A DNA stretch of 64,000 nt from Acanthosepion lycidas (GCA_963932145.1 OZ010571.1:151920437-151984436), one strand, 5' to 3'. Counted from the stretch's first letter, positions 24,221-34,972 are shown. Notes: generated by a model not told the origin, from the sequence alone. Program-made: numbers and translations.

Positions 24221-24545
24221 ATATGGAGGCACGGAAGAGTAATGGATAGCGGCTCAGATTGAAGAATCCAATTCCAGTTGGATCCATTAAATTCACTTAT
24301 GGTATAATACTCTTGGGAAAGGTATAAATTCTCTTCTTCTCCTCCTACTCCCCGCTATGGGTAAAAAACAGGACGGACAAACTTAGTTCCATAGCCTTGA
24401 GTAGCAATCGGTCTAGAAGAAGGAAACCTCTGAATTCACAACCGGCCTGGAGAGGGTTTGGCTCCGTCAGGTTATCTTTGCCAAAGAAACACTACTTCTA
24501 CCGCACCTTCAGTTCATATGCTGCCCCTATGACTCTACTGCTCAC
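24221..24545 (+). repeat. tRNA-derived SINE, family B, tail variant 2
   Basis: Head with AGTAATGGATAGCGGCTC, a mutated B box (AATTCCAGTTGGATCC), body with CTTGGGAAAGGTATAAATTC, and tail with GGTTTGGCTCCGTCAGG, CCAAAGAAACACTACT and CTGCCCCTATGACTCTACTG. Plus strand, directly after a (TA)n. Confidence 0.75.
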
Positions 24546-25735
24546 GAAAAATATATATTTATGGGTGTGTGTGTGTGTGCGTGTGTGTGTATGTATCAGA
24601 ATCTTATTTTTGTTCCATTCTTAAAACTTAAAACTTAAAATAAAGAATACTGCAAATATTTTTTTTCACAGTCCTATTTCTACGTTCAGATTTTTTTCAA
24701 AACTTTCCTATTTCACGTCAAGTAAATCTGTACAAAAATATATTCCCGAATAAAAAAGAAAGAAGTACGTGTCTTCATACTTACCTACATCCATTCATTG
24801 CTATGTTTGTAACTGATACAAGATTTATGCTTATTGAATTGTATTAAAATACAAACATATATATCTCTATGATTTTTATGCCATGTCTTCAGGATTTTTT
24901 ACTATCTGAGAAATCTGAAGCAAACCATCCTTTCTACGTTTGTTTACTGCAACGAATTCATATTTGGCTGTTCGTTTACAAAAAGAGGACGGATCATTGT
25001 GGGAATATATACAGAATTATTAATGAGTTAAAAATAAAACTATTAATTCACATTATGAACTTAGCAGCAAAATATACCTCCGTGATATCTCGGGTAGAAT
25101 TTCCTTAAGAAATACTTTCATTTAAGTACATAGACTACAAGTAAAGAAAATAGTGTGCAATAAAGACGGTTGTCTATAACGTCGGAAAAAAGTCGTTATG
25201 ATTTGCAGCATTGTCCGGATGTTCAAAACTTTCTTGGACATTCGTCAGTTTTGTCAGCTCACATCACAAAAAAAGGAAACCTCTTGACAATAAAAAAAAT
25301 GATATGAAATAAAAAAGAAATGATATGAGTACCCTAACAAACAGTGACAATTACATTTGAGTTCGATTTACATAAGGCGAGATTTCGGCACGTTCTTATC
25401 GCTACTGAAAACAATCACTGTTATTCTATAGGTAACACCAAAGCAAAGACCATAGCAACACATGTGATATGTAATACCTTACAAATCAAAATGATTAAGA
25501 GTTCATTTTTCAGTTTCCTTTCATTCCATTTATTCTTAAGTGCAATCTGCTTTATTAAGCGTTTTATATAGCGTTGCTTCGGGAATTTTATTGACATCTG
25601 CGTTCAATCTCTGGTTCGGGAAGTGCGTACTTGAACTCAGGGTGAGCAATAACTTAATGCTTGAAGACAACCTTCAGGCCATATATATATATATTGTATA
25701 TAAAATTATATGAAGATTTAATGAATTTTATGACA

Positions 25736-25770
<35 letters not shown>

Positions 25771-25860
25771 TTAATGTGGATAAATCAAATAAGTAGTTAT
25801 CAGCAACGTTATAATTATTGCCTGATTAGTTGGTAGAACAACAAAACTAAGTTGCACTTC
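24546..25860. other. no gene recognised
   Basis: AT-rich with a short (GT)n at 24565-24590 and small (TA)n tracts at about 25680-25692 and 25740-25767. Frames at 24869-25108 and 25344-25571 match nothing known to me. Confidence 0.35.
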
Positions 25861-25890
25861 ATAGATAGATAGATAGATAGATAGATAGAT
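25861..25890. repeat. (GATA)n microsatellite
   Basis: About seven ATAG units on the left edge of the foldback element. Confidence 0.9.
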
Positions 25891-26028
25891 TTTTCTTCAT
25901 CGATAGTACAATTCTGAGTCTCATTCACAATGCAATCTTCAGGTGTTGATTTAAAACTGACCAGTTTTCTATCACCAGAAGATTGGGCTGTGCATAAAAC
26001 CCAATTTTGTACTACCGATGAAGAAAAA

Positions 26029-26029
<1 letters not shown>
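25891..26029. repeat. foldback (MITE-like) element, about 140 bp
   Basis: Left arm TTTTTCTTCATCGATAGTAC with CAATCTTCAGGTGTTGA further in. The right arm carries the complement: TCACCAGAAGATTGG and GTACTACCGATGAAGAAAAA. Imperfect arms of about 60 bp around a loop near 25950-25965, bounded by (GATA)n and (CA)n. Confidence 0.75.
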
Positions 26030-26113
<84 letters not shown>

Positions 26114-26220
26114 AAGATTTGATTGGTGGTACAAAATTTTATGAGCGACATGAAAAGACAAAATTTATACATATTTCCACATTTGATGATAATAAGTGAA
26201 TAAAAATAATACAGCAACAC
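26030..26220. repeat. compound (CA)n(TA)n with flanking repeat, left copy
   Basis: (CA)n at 26031-26082 runs into (TA)n to 26112, then about 100 bp that match, inverted, the segment at 26575-26650 (AAATTTATAC and CACATTTGATG words against TTATCACCATGAGTGG). Confidence 0.65.
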
Positions 26221-26574
26221 ATCCCAACAGAAATCTGGAATCTTAAATATACTTCTTCAGACATTCTGAACAATATCTCCGGGTCTTCATCCGCAGAACG
26301 CCTAAAAAATACCTATAATTGTGACGCTAATTTCAGTCTGGACTCATAAAATATTCTTAGCATGTCCCACTCGAATTACCGCTTAATATTGTTGGGGTCC
26401 ATTTAAATTTTGTCTTTGAAACCTTCAGTGAGAAAACAAGCATTTCGTCCTGGGCCTCTAACTATTTTCAATCTAAGAATATTTTCCAATACATATTGTC
26501 CATTTCTTTTTAGTGATAATTCTATTATAATTTATTAACCTCGATTTAGTATTGTTGATCGAGGTTAGCTAGCT
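26221..26574. other. no gene recognised
   Basis: Spacer between the two inverted compound repeats; no frame worth naming. Confidence 0.35.
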
Positions 26575-26645
26575 TGTGTTTCAGTTTTATATTTTACTTA
26601 TCACCATGAGTGGTAATAAATATAAATTTTATCTTTTCATGGCGG

Positions 26646-26735
<90 letters not shown>
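26575..26735. repeat. compound (TA)n(TG)n with flanking repeat, right copy
   Basis: Mirror image of 26030-26220: a 70-bp flank, (TA)n at about 26648-26690, then (TG)n to about 26732. The two form an inverted pair about 550 bp apart. Confidence 0.65.
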
Positions 26736-26738
<3 letters not shown>

Positions 26739-27104
26739 ATATAGAAAATAGGAAAGAACTCGTTAGGTAAATAATCCAAAGTTCTTTAGTATTTTTGTTA
26801 TTATTTTTAAAAATAGTGCTCGATACAAAAGTAGAGCATAAATATAATTATTCATTTAAAAATATGATTCTAACGATAAGAGTTCTCATGTTTCAAAACA
26901 AGAGCCGAAAACTTCAATATAATTATTTGAATTAAATTGAATTAAAGTACAAAGCTTTGTTCCATCTACAAGCGAAATTTTTTTTGGAATAACTTATTCC
27001 TGAAATTTACGCGTTTTATAAGCATATTCATTATTGAAATCAAAATTACAATGGTAACGGCTAGAGCAATTGTTTAAAGAAAAAGGGGCGTAAGGTTTAA
27101 TTTG

Positions 27105-27905
27105 TATCAATATCTCAGTTACATTCAAAGACGTCTAGCTTGGGGTGTCTAAATTTAAAGCGGAAGAAGACATCGTCTACTCTGGTTAAGTGTCTATGGA
27201 GATTTATTTATTTGTGTATATAAAAAAAACTGTCATAAGTCGCTAACATTTGTTTTTTTGACGACTTCATAAAGGGTTATCTTTTTTTTGTGGGGCATTT
27301 AAACCATTTATTTAGACTATGGAATTTAAAAATTATTTTATTGTTTGTTTTATGCTAATGATTCAATGCGAAAATTTGTTGATGTCGTCAAAAAACCGTT
27401 AAATAGATTTTTATTACTTAGAAACTTAATAATGTGTAGTTTTTCATGTAGGCATAAAGGGCATGGGTCATCCCAAGTTTTACAAGTTCTAGTTTTGTTT
27501 ATAATTTTCCATTTACTTTTGGTGTTTTATTCACATTTTTGTATCCCCTATTTTTTAGGGCTGCGTTATAAAAAATACTGTGTTGTTGGAATATTTCTTT
27601 ATTAGCGGAGTTAATGCTGATTCTATTCTCTATTGATGAGGGTATATGTTTATTTATGGATGGAAGGGGGTTTGACTTAGGGTGTATATATAGGGGGTTA
27701 GTATTCGGTTTTCTATAAGGTTGGTATGTGTTGTTTGTCAAATCTAGAGTTACGGCGAGGAAGTTTAGCATTTTAATTTAGTACAGACTATTGGTTTTAA
27801 ATTTAGATTTCTAAATTCATTATATATAATCTTTCTAATTTTCTCTATTTTAAAATTAGTAGAACTCCTCACTACCATGAACCCGTCATCTCTATACAGC
27901 CTGAT
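27105..27905 (-). pseudogene. Penelope-like retroelement: RT end, linker and nuclease tail, internally deleted
   Basis: The minus strand reads LQYIRLYRDDGFMVV from about 27905, the RT catalytic Asp pair in the Penelope-like YRDDG form, then KIEKIRKIIYNEF. After a frameshift the 27771-27499 frame continues FLAVTLDLTNNTYQPYRKPN, PLYIHPKSN, then IENRISINSANKEIF and ALKNRGYKN. A jump follows to CPLCLHEKLHIIKF near 27460, the last block of the GIY-YIG domain, so the nuclease core is deleted. The 3' part reads NPLYEVVKKTNVSDL near 27260. No intact frame remains. Confidence 0.82.
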
Positions 27906-27934
27906 GTATTGTAGTGCTGGAATCATATTTTTAA

Positions 27935-27937
<3 letters not shown>

Positions 27938-27966
<29 letters not shown>
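27938..27966. repeat. (TA)n microsatellite
   Basis: Short TA tract lying between two Penelope-like pieces of opposite orientation. Confidence 0.9.
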
Positions 27967-27984
27967 GGTGTCTTATTGAATCTA

Positions 27985-28465
27985 TAGTTTACCAGTGTAC
28001 TACTTAATCTATTGAAAATCCAGATGTTAAGAAATTTTATATTGGAAGCACAAAAAAACTTTTGAATTAAGATGGTACCAACATATTCCCTCTTTCAACA
28101 ACAATGGGTATCGTAACCGAACATCCCTCTTTAAATGTTTTTGGTATTTAAAAGTAATCAGTAAAACCCTCACAGTGAAATGGAAATAATTAAAAAAAAA
28201 ACGAGAATTTCGAGGTCATTAAATAACACATCTCCTCTATGTCTACATGAAAATTTATATATTATTGAGTTTCCTAAGAATTTGTATGATAATGGTCGAT
28301 ATGAGGAATTAGGATCGAATTTCGATCCTAAGGAAATAAATTGTAATCATCATGAAACCTTAAAATTGTCTGTTTCTTAATAATAATTAATATTTGCTCT
28401 GTTTTTACATTGAGCTCTCTGGATTATATCCTCCTTGGAATTATCCATACGGATTACCCAACACA
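27985..28465 (+). pseudogene. Penelope-like GIY-YIG endonuclease and 3' end
   Basis: The plus strand reads KKFYIGSTKKLL near 28035 (the YIG strand), then RWYQHIPSFNNNGYRNRTSL, KTLTVKWKIIKKKTRI, and PLCLHENLYIIEFPKNL near 28230-28280. This is the GIY-YIG module that follows the RT in Penelope-like elements. Frames are broken. The 3' part from about 28340 (ATGAAACCTTAAAA, then GGATTATATCCTCCTTGG and CCATACGGATTA) recurs at 40455-40580, marking the common 3' end of this family. Confidence 0.75.
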
Positions 28466-28659
28466 GCATTAACTATATATATATATATATATATCATAGG
28501 ACAAAATTAACCCATATAAGTTCATAAATTTTCCTTAAAAATTTATCTCTGTTTGTCTACTCTAATCATCATTTGTCGACCTTAGTCAGGATAATCGAAC
28601 CAGTGTTGTATAGTATGTGGTACGCCAGGACTACATACAGTTTTTGAATTACGAGTAAT
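28466..28659. other. short (TA)n and unassigned DNA
   Basis: A TA tract at about 28473-28494, otherwise nothing recognised. Confidence 0.5.
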
Positions 28660-28770
28660 TTTCTCACTAGGCACACTAGGCTATAGAACCCAGTATGTCC
28701 TGCTATTTGGACTCGGATCTCCGATTCCTTAGTCCGCTAACACTTATTCCGCCATACCTCCATCGCCTAA
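28660..28770 (-). repeat. SINE B fragment, internally deleted
   Basis: CTATAGAACCCAGTATGTCC and TGCTATTT are fused directly to the head region GGACTCGGATCTCCGATTCC, skipping most of the body. Minus strand. Confidence 0.65.
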
Positions 28771-29296
28771 TCAACGATGTTATCTATAGTAATCTTAAGG
28801 CTGGCGAATTTTCAATTTTATCTAACACCCCTCTAAAAAATCAAGCGCCATGCAGTAACAGGTTAAATTGATTCAACATCCTAGCTTATTCGTTGGAAAC
28901 TAAAAGAATTCCAACAGAAGGTAAGCGAAGGAAAGCGAGAAGAAAGACTCAATTATTAAATTACAAGAAGACAGAATGCATGATTGTCAGCAGAAGGAAG
29001 ATCACAAGATGCGAATTACAAATCCAAAATACCAAAATCATGTTCATTAATTTAAAAATATAAAAAATGCCTTAAAAGAAGAGAGCAAGTGCGAACAAAG
29101 AAATGCGAAGGCACACAGGGATAGTGAAATATCCCTTCCAAAAGTTAAGCAAAGTATCAAAAAACAGGAAAATTTCTTGAGATACAGAATAAATGGTACT
29201 GAAATATTACACAATATCACTTCTCCTATTAGCTTAGCCGTTAATTAACCCAAAATCGATTATTATTAAATCTAGCTGGTAGTTCCAGACTTTTGG

Positions 29297-29346
<50 letters not shown>

Positions 29347-29544
29347 TGAATAGACTGGCATAGATCTTATCGCTGGACGATGTTAGCTGAATTTCAGAGA
29401 GTAATGTTCATGTAAATGTATCTATCACTAAAATCTCTCTGTGTTAAACGTGTTTTCATACATGTAAGAAAGTGGTCATGAAAGACATCGAGTATTCTGC
29501 CACGCACACACCCACACACACACACATACACACATATATATATA
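28771..29544. other. no gene recognised; (GATA)n
   Basis: AT-rich DNA with a GATA tract of about 12 units at 29298-29346 and a (CA)-rich patch at 29503-29535. Confidence 0.45.
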
Positions 29545-29565
29545 TCTTACTTATTATAAAACGCA

Positions 29566-29600
<35 letters not shown>

Positions 29601-30173
29601 TTTATATATTGGATCGGATTTCCTACATTTTTCAACCGATTTCAACAAAACTTCACAGGACTACGTAAAATTACCTTGTGGTGGTTCTAACAGCACCAAA
29701 AATTGGAAACACACAATTGTTTTTGCACGAAATCAATTTGAAAACACGATTAAGAGGCATCACGAGAATGAAAGGGGGACAACTCATATCGAGTTATACT
29801 TATTATAAAATCCAGGTTCTTTGTGTGTGTGTGTGTGTGTGTTCGTTTATATATGGGATCGGATTTTCTACATTTTTCAACCAATTTCAACAAAACTTCA
29901 CTTTTTTTTTGGCAGGTAGTGTTTCTTATTACCTTGCACACTTTTTTCTTTATTTTTACATTCAGAATGCTTTAAAAATTCCATTTACAAGACAATTGTT
30001 TATAATAAAATTCTATTCAATCGATAGACTCATAACGATTGAAATAATACATGCGTGTCCGTCAACCGTAAACAATATTCTTTGTCAATTTTATTTTTCA
30101 GTCTTTATGATGGTCGATACTTGATCTATCTCTTACTGTTACATTCCCGGGCAACGCCGGGCTCTACTGCTAG
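29545..30173 (+). mobile_element. non-autonomous Helitron
   Basis: The 5' end TCTTACTTATTATAAAAC begins with TC after an A. The 3' end has a hairpin of CCCGG, GCAACG, CCGGG at 30146-30161, then CTCTACTGCTAG at 30162-30173, followed by a T. A 5' TC, a 3' CTAG preceded by a GC hairpin, and insertion between A and T are the Helitron hallmarks. The 5' module (ACTTATTATAAAA, a TG run, TATATATGGGATCGGAT) is repeated at about 29799, so two 5' ends stand in tandem ahead of one 3' end. No Rep/helicase frame. Confidence 0.85.
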
Positions 30174-30185
30174 TATATATCTATA

Positions 30186-30241
<56 letters not shown>
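30174..30241. repeat. (TA)n microsatellite
   Basis: TA tract of about 30 units beginning exactly at the Helitron 3' boundary. Confidence 0.95.
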
Positions 30242-30244
<3 letters not shown>

Positions 30245-30334
30245 TGACAAGACGGTATATGTTTATTATTTTAGCTGTTGGCTGAGTTAGTTTTATCTTT
30301 GATCGTGTTAGAAGTTTTTTAGAAGATTTAGCCA

Positions 30335-30835
30335 TTTTTCAACTGGGACATTGTTGTAGAGGGAGTTTATATCTAGACTGCCCATGCGTTTGTCGGTCAT
30401 CTTCATTTTCCCTGAGTTTTTCAATTAACCTGCCTGACTTCTTTATATGAGATGAACTGATTGTTCCAAGGAGAGCGGCTTAGAATTTTTGTTCTGGCTT
30501 TTCGCTGAGATAATGAGGCGAACTGGGATAACAGTTCTGTGAGTTTAACGGAGACCATAAAGTTTACATACTCTAGGGTTCAATGAGTCTATTCTACGAT
30601 TTGTTTTTATTTTTAATTAGTTTCCTGATTTCCTTGTCGAATTTTTTGTGTTTCATTAGTTGATTTTTGTTCGTTTATTTTTTTATTCGTATGTTTCAGT
30701 ATCGTTGAGTAGTGATTTAATTTTTTTTCTACGTATTCTTGTTCATGATCACTATCGCCTTTGTGGGTGGGAGTGATATGGATTTCCTTATTTCTCGGTA
30801 GGTTCTTTAGTGCATTTAGGTGCCTCACTTATAAT
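30335..30835 (-). pseudogene. Penelope-like reverse transcriptase, N-terminal half
   Basis: The minus frame 30828-30613 reads LKNLPRNKEIHITPTHKGDS, a Penelope-like fingers motif (normally ...TKADKGD...). After frameshifts come SLNPRVCKLYGL with VIPVRLIIS, and near 30390 GSLDINSLYNNVPVEK, the motif holding the first catalytic Asp. Truncated downstream by a (TA)n; it lacks the YRDDG block seen at 27905. Confidence 0.72.
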
Positions 30836-30837
30836 GC

Positions 30838-30978
30838 ATGTTTAAAATAAGATATAAAATACCAACAAACTTTTTTAAAAATTTGACAAATGGAAAACAT
30901 TTTGTTTTTGGATCTGATGGAGCCTAGAAAGGTGAAACGCGTAATCAAATCTAGTTTTAATGAAACATTTTTCATTTG

Positions 30979-30990
<12 letters not shown>
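30838..30990 (+). repeat. dispersed repeat with a hammerhead-like core, copy 2
   Basis: Sister of 20648-20785. At 30911-30946: GAU, CUGAUG with one inserted G, then A, stem II GCCU, loop AGAA, AGGU, GAAA, palindromic ACGCGU stem III, A, and AUC pairing with GAU. A (TA)n at 30979-31019 follows. Confidence 0.6.
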
Positions 30991-31020
<30 letters not shown>

Positions 31021-31089
31021 TGCGATGTATAAATTGTCTTCTAAATTACTGAAAAATGTAAATAGTACTGACATCTCTAACACGTAATA

Positions 31090-31336
31090 ATCAAGGGGTC
31101 AGAGTCTGGGTAGTTTGGTGGACAGATATTAGAACTTCCGGCTCGAATACTAAGCAGTACAGCATGCCGTTTCCAAATATCTGGCCTAGTGAATTGCAAC
31201 ATGGTGTTTTTCTTCTTATAGACTGTGCCCAAATGACCCTATTATAGCGTGCAGGCGACAAAATGAAAAACAAACAACGCGCATGCGCGATATAAAAAAA
31301 TATAAAATAGCGAATATTTACCCATCGCACCTTTTA
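31090..31336 (-). pseudogene. mariner-like element, extreme internal deletion
   Basis: Sister of 21005-21875. The minus strand starts with the terminal word AAAGGTGCGATGGGTAAA, has the same TATCGCGCATGCGC leader, then MLQFTRPDIWKRHAVLLSIR and AGSSNI joined directly to PPNYPDSDPL, the third catalytic block. Everything between is missing. Confidence 0.75.
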
Positions 31337-31354
31337 TACATATATATGTGTGTG

Positions 31355-31495
31355 AGGGGCACCTTGGCGTGGTGTAATGGTTAGTAAACTTGTCTTGCTA
31401 AAACAATTACGACTGAGTAGTGAGTGCGATCCTCACTGGTTGCCCCATACTTTTGGCCTTGTGCCACATCTAAGCTACGCTTAGAAAATCGCTAT
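31355..31495 (+). repeat. tRNA-derived SINE, family C
   Basis: Head begins GGGGCACCTTGG, A box TGGTGTAATGGTTAG, B box GAGTGCGATCCTC (one change), closing TTGCCCC, which pairs with the start. Tail GTGCCACATCTAAGCTACGC and TTAGAAAATCG matches 4752-4880. A (GT)n follows. Confidence 0.78.
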
Positions 31496-33764
31496 ATCTG
31501 TGTGTGTGTGTGTGTGTGCGCGTGCGCAGGTGTGTGTGCGTGTGTGAAAAAGAAGAAATATTATAATCATTAAAACAATTTTCTGTGTTTTCAATAAAAA
31601 GTATAAAAATTATGATGACGTAATATTTTAAAAAATACTGGAGAACAATGCTTCTTTCTTCATTAACGCTCTTATTTTCCCGAAGTGTATGTGTGTTTAT
31701 TCTAAAACGGTTGTCAGTGCAGTAAATGGGATCAGCGTGCTGGAATCAAATTGTGGACCCTGCCGTTGTATTCACTTTTATATAAATTCCCTTTTATAAC
31801 GGCAGTAATCCGTTTCTTATCTTCGCCACTAGACACGTCTTAAATAGCAGGGTAGATTTACATGTCTAGTCTTTGGCGACAAGCATTTTAAGAGAACAAC
31901 ACTGAATTCCAAACTGTAGAGAAGGCAACGGGAAGCTTTGTGAAGACACTCACGTCATAGCAGCAGAAATTAGCTTCGTCTTCAAGGAGATAAAAATATA
32001 CTTGACAGGAAATAAAACGTACACAAATAACAGGAAATCATTGCATGGTAATTTCATATTTTCATATTCATTTATATTTTTTGTAGGTGTTATTACACGC
32101 CATATCCCAGAAAGGTTGAACACGTGTTCCCCGTACAAAGGTTCGTGGTGAAGAGGTTGAATTTAACGTCTTTTGCAGGGATGTCCGTATTTCCGACAAG
32201 AACACTTTTTTTTGCATGCTGGGAAAGGTTTTATTATTTCTAATTTTTATTTAATTTATTTTATATAAGTTTTTAATGTTATTATTTTATTTTATTTATA
32301 ATTTTCATCATTATTTTATATTTTATTTTTATTTATTTATAATAATGATATCCCTACAGCTTCTCCGCTTTCCCAGGAATGCATAGCAATTCAGACATAA
32401 TAAAGAAAAGGAATCTGTGGAGTGTCCACTTCCTGAATGGACATGACATTAAATTAAAAAAATATTTCCGCATTCTGCAATTACTGTGTGAAAGTTTGCG
32501 CTAAACCAGTTCGCAAAGGAAATCAAGAATTTCTTAGTATCTTGCATGTTAAAAAAAGAATTTCTTTTCTTGTCCTTGTTCGCATTGTATAATATTTGGA
32601 GATGTTAAGTTTAAATTAACTTTACATTCTTACACAGAAATGTTTTTCAGGTGTTTACAGTCATGTCAAGTATTGAAGAAAAACAACAGTCATAAAAGTC
32701 ACAAAGAAATACAAACTGTGTCTTTTTAACTTGTTTACTTTCCCAGCTTTATTCTGTAAAACACATCAAAATAATCCATACAAAAAATAATAAAAGCTTT
32801 GCTGTAAGCATAAAAATTCAATTGTATACCGTGAAAATAGAAAGCAACAATCGATTTTTTTGAAGAATAAAGATAACCAATGCAAACCTTTAGAAGTCGT
32901 TTTTACTGCGGGCAGCATTCGTTAACCTTGCGAGCAAATATCAGTTTTTTCTGTCAGAATACAACTTCGCTTGCATATTGTTAGACTAAGAAACACCGAC
33001 CGACATTGATTCGTGGGAAATAAAACTATGCAGCGAAAATTAATAATCTTGGATGCCTTTTTTCTCCAAACAATGCTAGTTAACCTTGTTAGCAGATCAT
33101 CGTTCCTGCTGTAATCAAATAAGCTCAATTGTATATTCTGATAACACAAGACAACCGTTGCCTTTATGGGAAGCTTTAAATGAATACAAACAAGTTATAG
33201 AAGGAATGGGTCTTTCAAAGCAAAAAAGAAAAACACCAATTTGTTATCGAACTAAAAGGTCAGGAGTCACTTTGGACTTTGGCAAAACAGAATTGTCCAA
33301 TTTAACGAGGAAATAAGCACAGAAAAGATTTTTTAAAATGAGAATAATCAAGAAGATGCTTTCTCGAGAAAGGTCAAAAGTTAATAAGTATAGCTAGTTT
33401 CCTGCGTGGTAATTGCACAGGTGTTGGCAGTTCCGATGGCGTCTCCTCCTGCTTGTTCTCTACTTTCACCTTTCGTTGTTCGTCTGCTGTTTTGTAAAAT
33501 GTTACACAAACATGGATTAGTTTCAGGAGGTAAAATGAATAATAAGACACTCACAAATATCCTTACAGCATATTTTCGTTTCTTCTTTCTTTCTTTTTTC
33601 TTTAACTCTATTTCTTTGTAAAGAATTTTAATGCATTTTGATCTATAGCATTTTTACATGTTTCGACCTTTCTATCGTCTACGGATTTACAATCATTGTC
33701 TTTTCGTATTTAGTCAACAAACCTGTCTTTTTTTTCGTCTCCATTCCTCACTCTTCTCTCTCTC
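31496..33764. other. no gene recognised
   Basis: AT-rich DNA. The frame at 33086-33316 (YKQVIEGMGLSKQKRKTP and a neutral rest) is the most protein-like, but I know no family and see no splice or promoter context. AACCTTG-containing words at about 32922 and 33080 suggest a small internal duplication. Confidence 0.35.
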
Positions 33765-33770
33765 TTTCTC

Positions 33771-33775
<5 letters not shown>

Positions 33776-33842
<67 letters not shown>
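33776..33842. repeat. (TA)n microsatellite, left part
   Basis: TA tract preceded by a short TC-rich run. It continues at 33938-33996 on the other side of the MITE. Confidence 0.95.
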
Positions 33843-33846
<4 letters not shown>

Positions 33847-33933
33847 GTTGGTGCAAAAATAATGACGTAATAATGTCGTTTTTTGACGTAACGTCAAAAA
33901 ACGACATTATTACGTCATTATTTTTGCACCAAC

Positions 33934-33937
<4 letters not shown>
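33843..33937 (+). mobile_element. mariner-type MITE inside (TA)n
   Basis: 95-bp palindrome with TTAGGTTGGTGCAAAAATAA ends, nearly identical to 11738-11839 but shorter in the centre. The TA target site is part of the surrounding microsatellite. Confidence 0.93.
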
Positions 33938-33998
<61 letters not shown>

Positions 33999-34009
33999 AA
34001 GTTTATTAC

Positions 34010-34160
34010 ATAAGCATGTTAAAACATCACTACAAAAATAGCCATTTTGTTACAACACTTCTGGTGTCTTGATTGCAATCAACACCATCACTTGACAAGA
34101 CACCAGAAGTGTTGAAACAAAATGTCTATTTTTGTAATGATGTTTTAACATGCTTATGCT
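34010..34160 (+). repeat. foldback element with a hammerhead-like core
   Basis: Arms at about 34010-34070 and 34097-34158 are nearly perfect complements (ATAAGCATGTTAAAACATCA against its complement, and the GACACCAGAAGTGTTG core). A half-copy is at 51715-51815. Confidence 0.85.
34086..34142 (+). ncRNA. hammerhead-like motif, UUGACAA core
   Basis: Stem I strand CAUCAC (34086-34091), UUGACAA (34092-34098), stem II GACAC/GUGUU with loop around AGA, GAAA (34114-34117), stem III ACAAAA/UUUUGU, A (34136), then AUGAUG pairing 5 of 6 with stem I. The heptamer has U at position 3 and A at position 8. Confidence 0.45.
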
Positions 34161-34284
34161 ATAATTTTTGAATATATATTATTTGCTCTACTTTGTATTG
34201 AGCACTCTTGTAAGAATAGCGTTTTCAGTTATCGGAATTTTATTCCATATATACCAACCCAGTTCTTGTATATATATATATATA

Positions 34285-34378
34285 TACATTTTTATGTTTA
34301 TACATTCTTTTTATAGCTACAAATATTTGAGCAAATGCTCTGTTTTATAATAAAATGTATTAAAAATATTTTCAGTTA
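34285..34378 (-). repeat. SINE D tail fragment
   Basis: CATTTTTATGTTTATACATT, TTTTTATAGCTACAAATATTT and AAATGCTCTGTTTTATAATA match the tail of the SINE pair at 39018-39460. Confidence 0.7.
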
Positions 34379-34404
34379 TCGGAATTTTATTCCATCTATA
34401 CCAA

Positions 34405-34700
34405 CCATGTACAGAGAGATTATTTACATTATTTATATTCGGACTATTGTCCTCATATTTGTTGTGTTTATCACAGCGTTTTGGCTATTGTACCATCCGG
34501 TCTTCATCAAATGTATATCGATCTTGGTAATTTACAGGGAATTCTGAACTGAACCCTTTATTTAATCTACGAGGATAGACAGTTCTCATTCTACTGCTCA
34601 TGTCTAGGGATATCGTCTAGTTTTTATTTTTAGTTATTGCTCGCCTGTTTCCACTGAGTGAAAGTACACACTGTCTAATTAAGTGTTTGAATTCACATCC
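34405..34700 (-). repeat. tRNA-SINE family T, diverged copy
   Basis: Shares GGACTATTGTCCTCAT, CACAGCGTTTTGGC (degraded core) and CTGAACTGAACCCTTTATTT with 10640-10930 and 63805-64000. The tRNA-like head near 34690 is weak. Confidence 0.6.
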
Positions 34701-34917
34701 AACAAAGTCATCAAATTCACAAATGTTTTTACCCAATAGAACATTTTACTGGAGTAAACTAAGACACTTGGGCATACCTTTCATTTCTGGTTAGGCTGCT
34801 GCTGCTGTTAGCTGTCTGACAATGTTTTGACTGCTACTGCTGCAGTTGAAGATTTGCTGTCATTTGTCTTTCTTTCTACATTAGCGGCTACCATACTGTA
34901 TTATGGATATATGGACT

Positions 34918-34918
<1 letters not shown>

Positions 34919-34972
<54 letters not shown>
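34919..34972. repeat. (GATA)n microsatellite
   Basis: About 13 GATA units. The flanking 34701-34918 and 34973-35514 show nothing recognisable. Confidence 0.95.

Noticed and set aside
33086..33316. Frame with a protein-like composition
   Set aside because: No family recognised, no splice or promoter context, and the length is within chance for this base composition.
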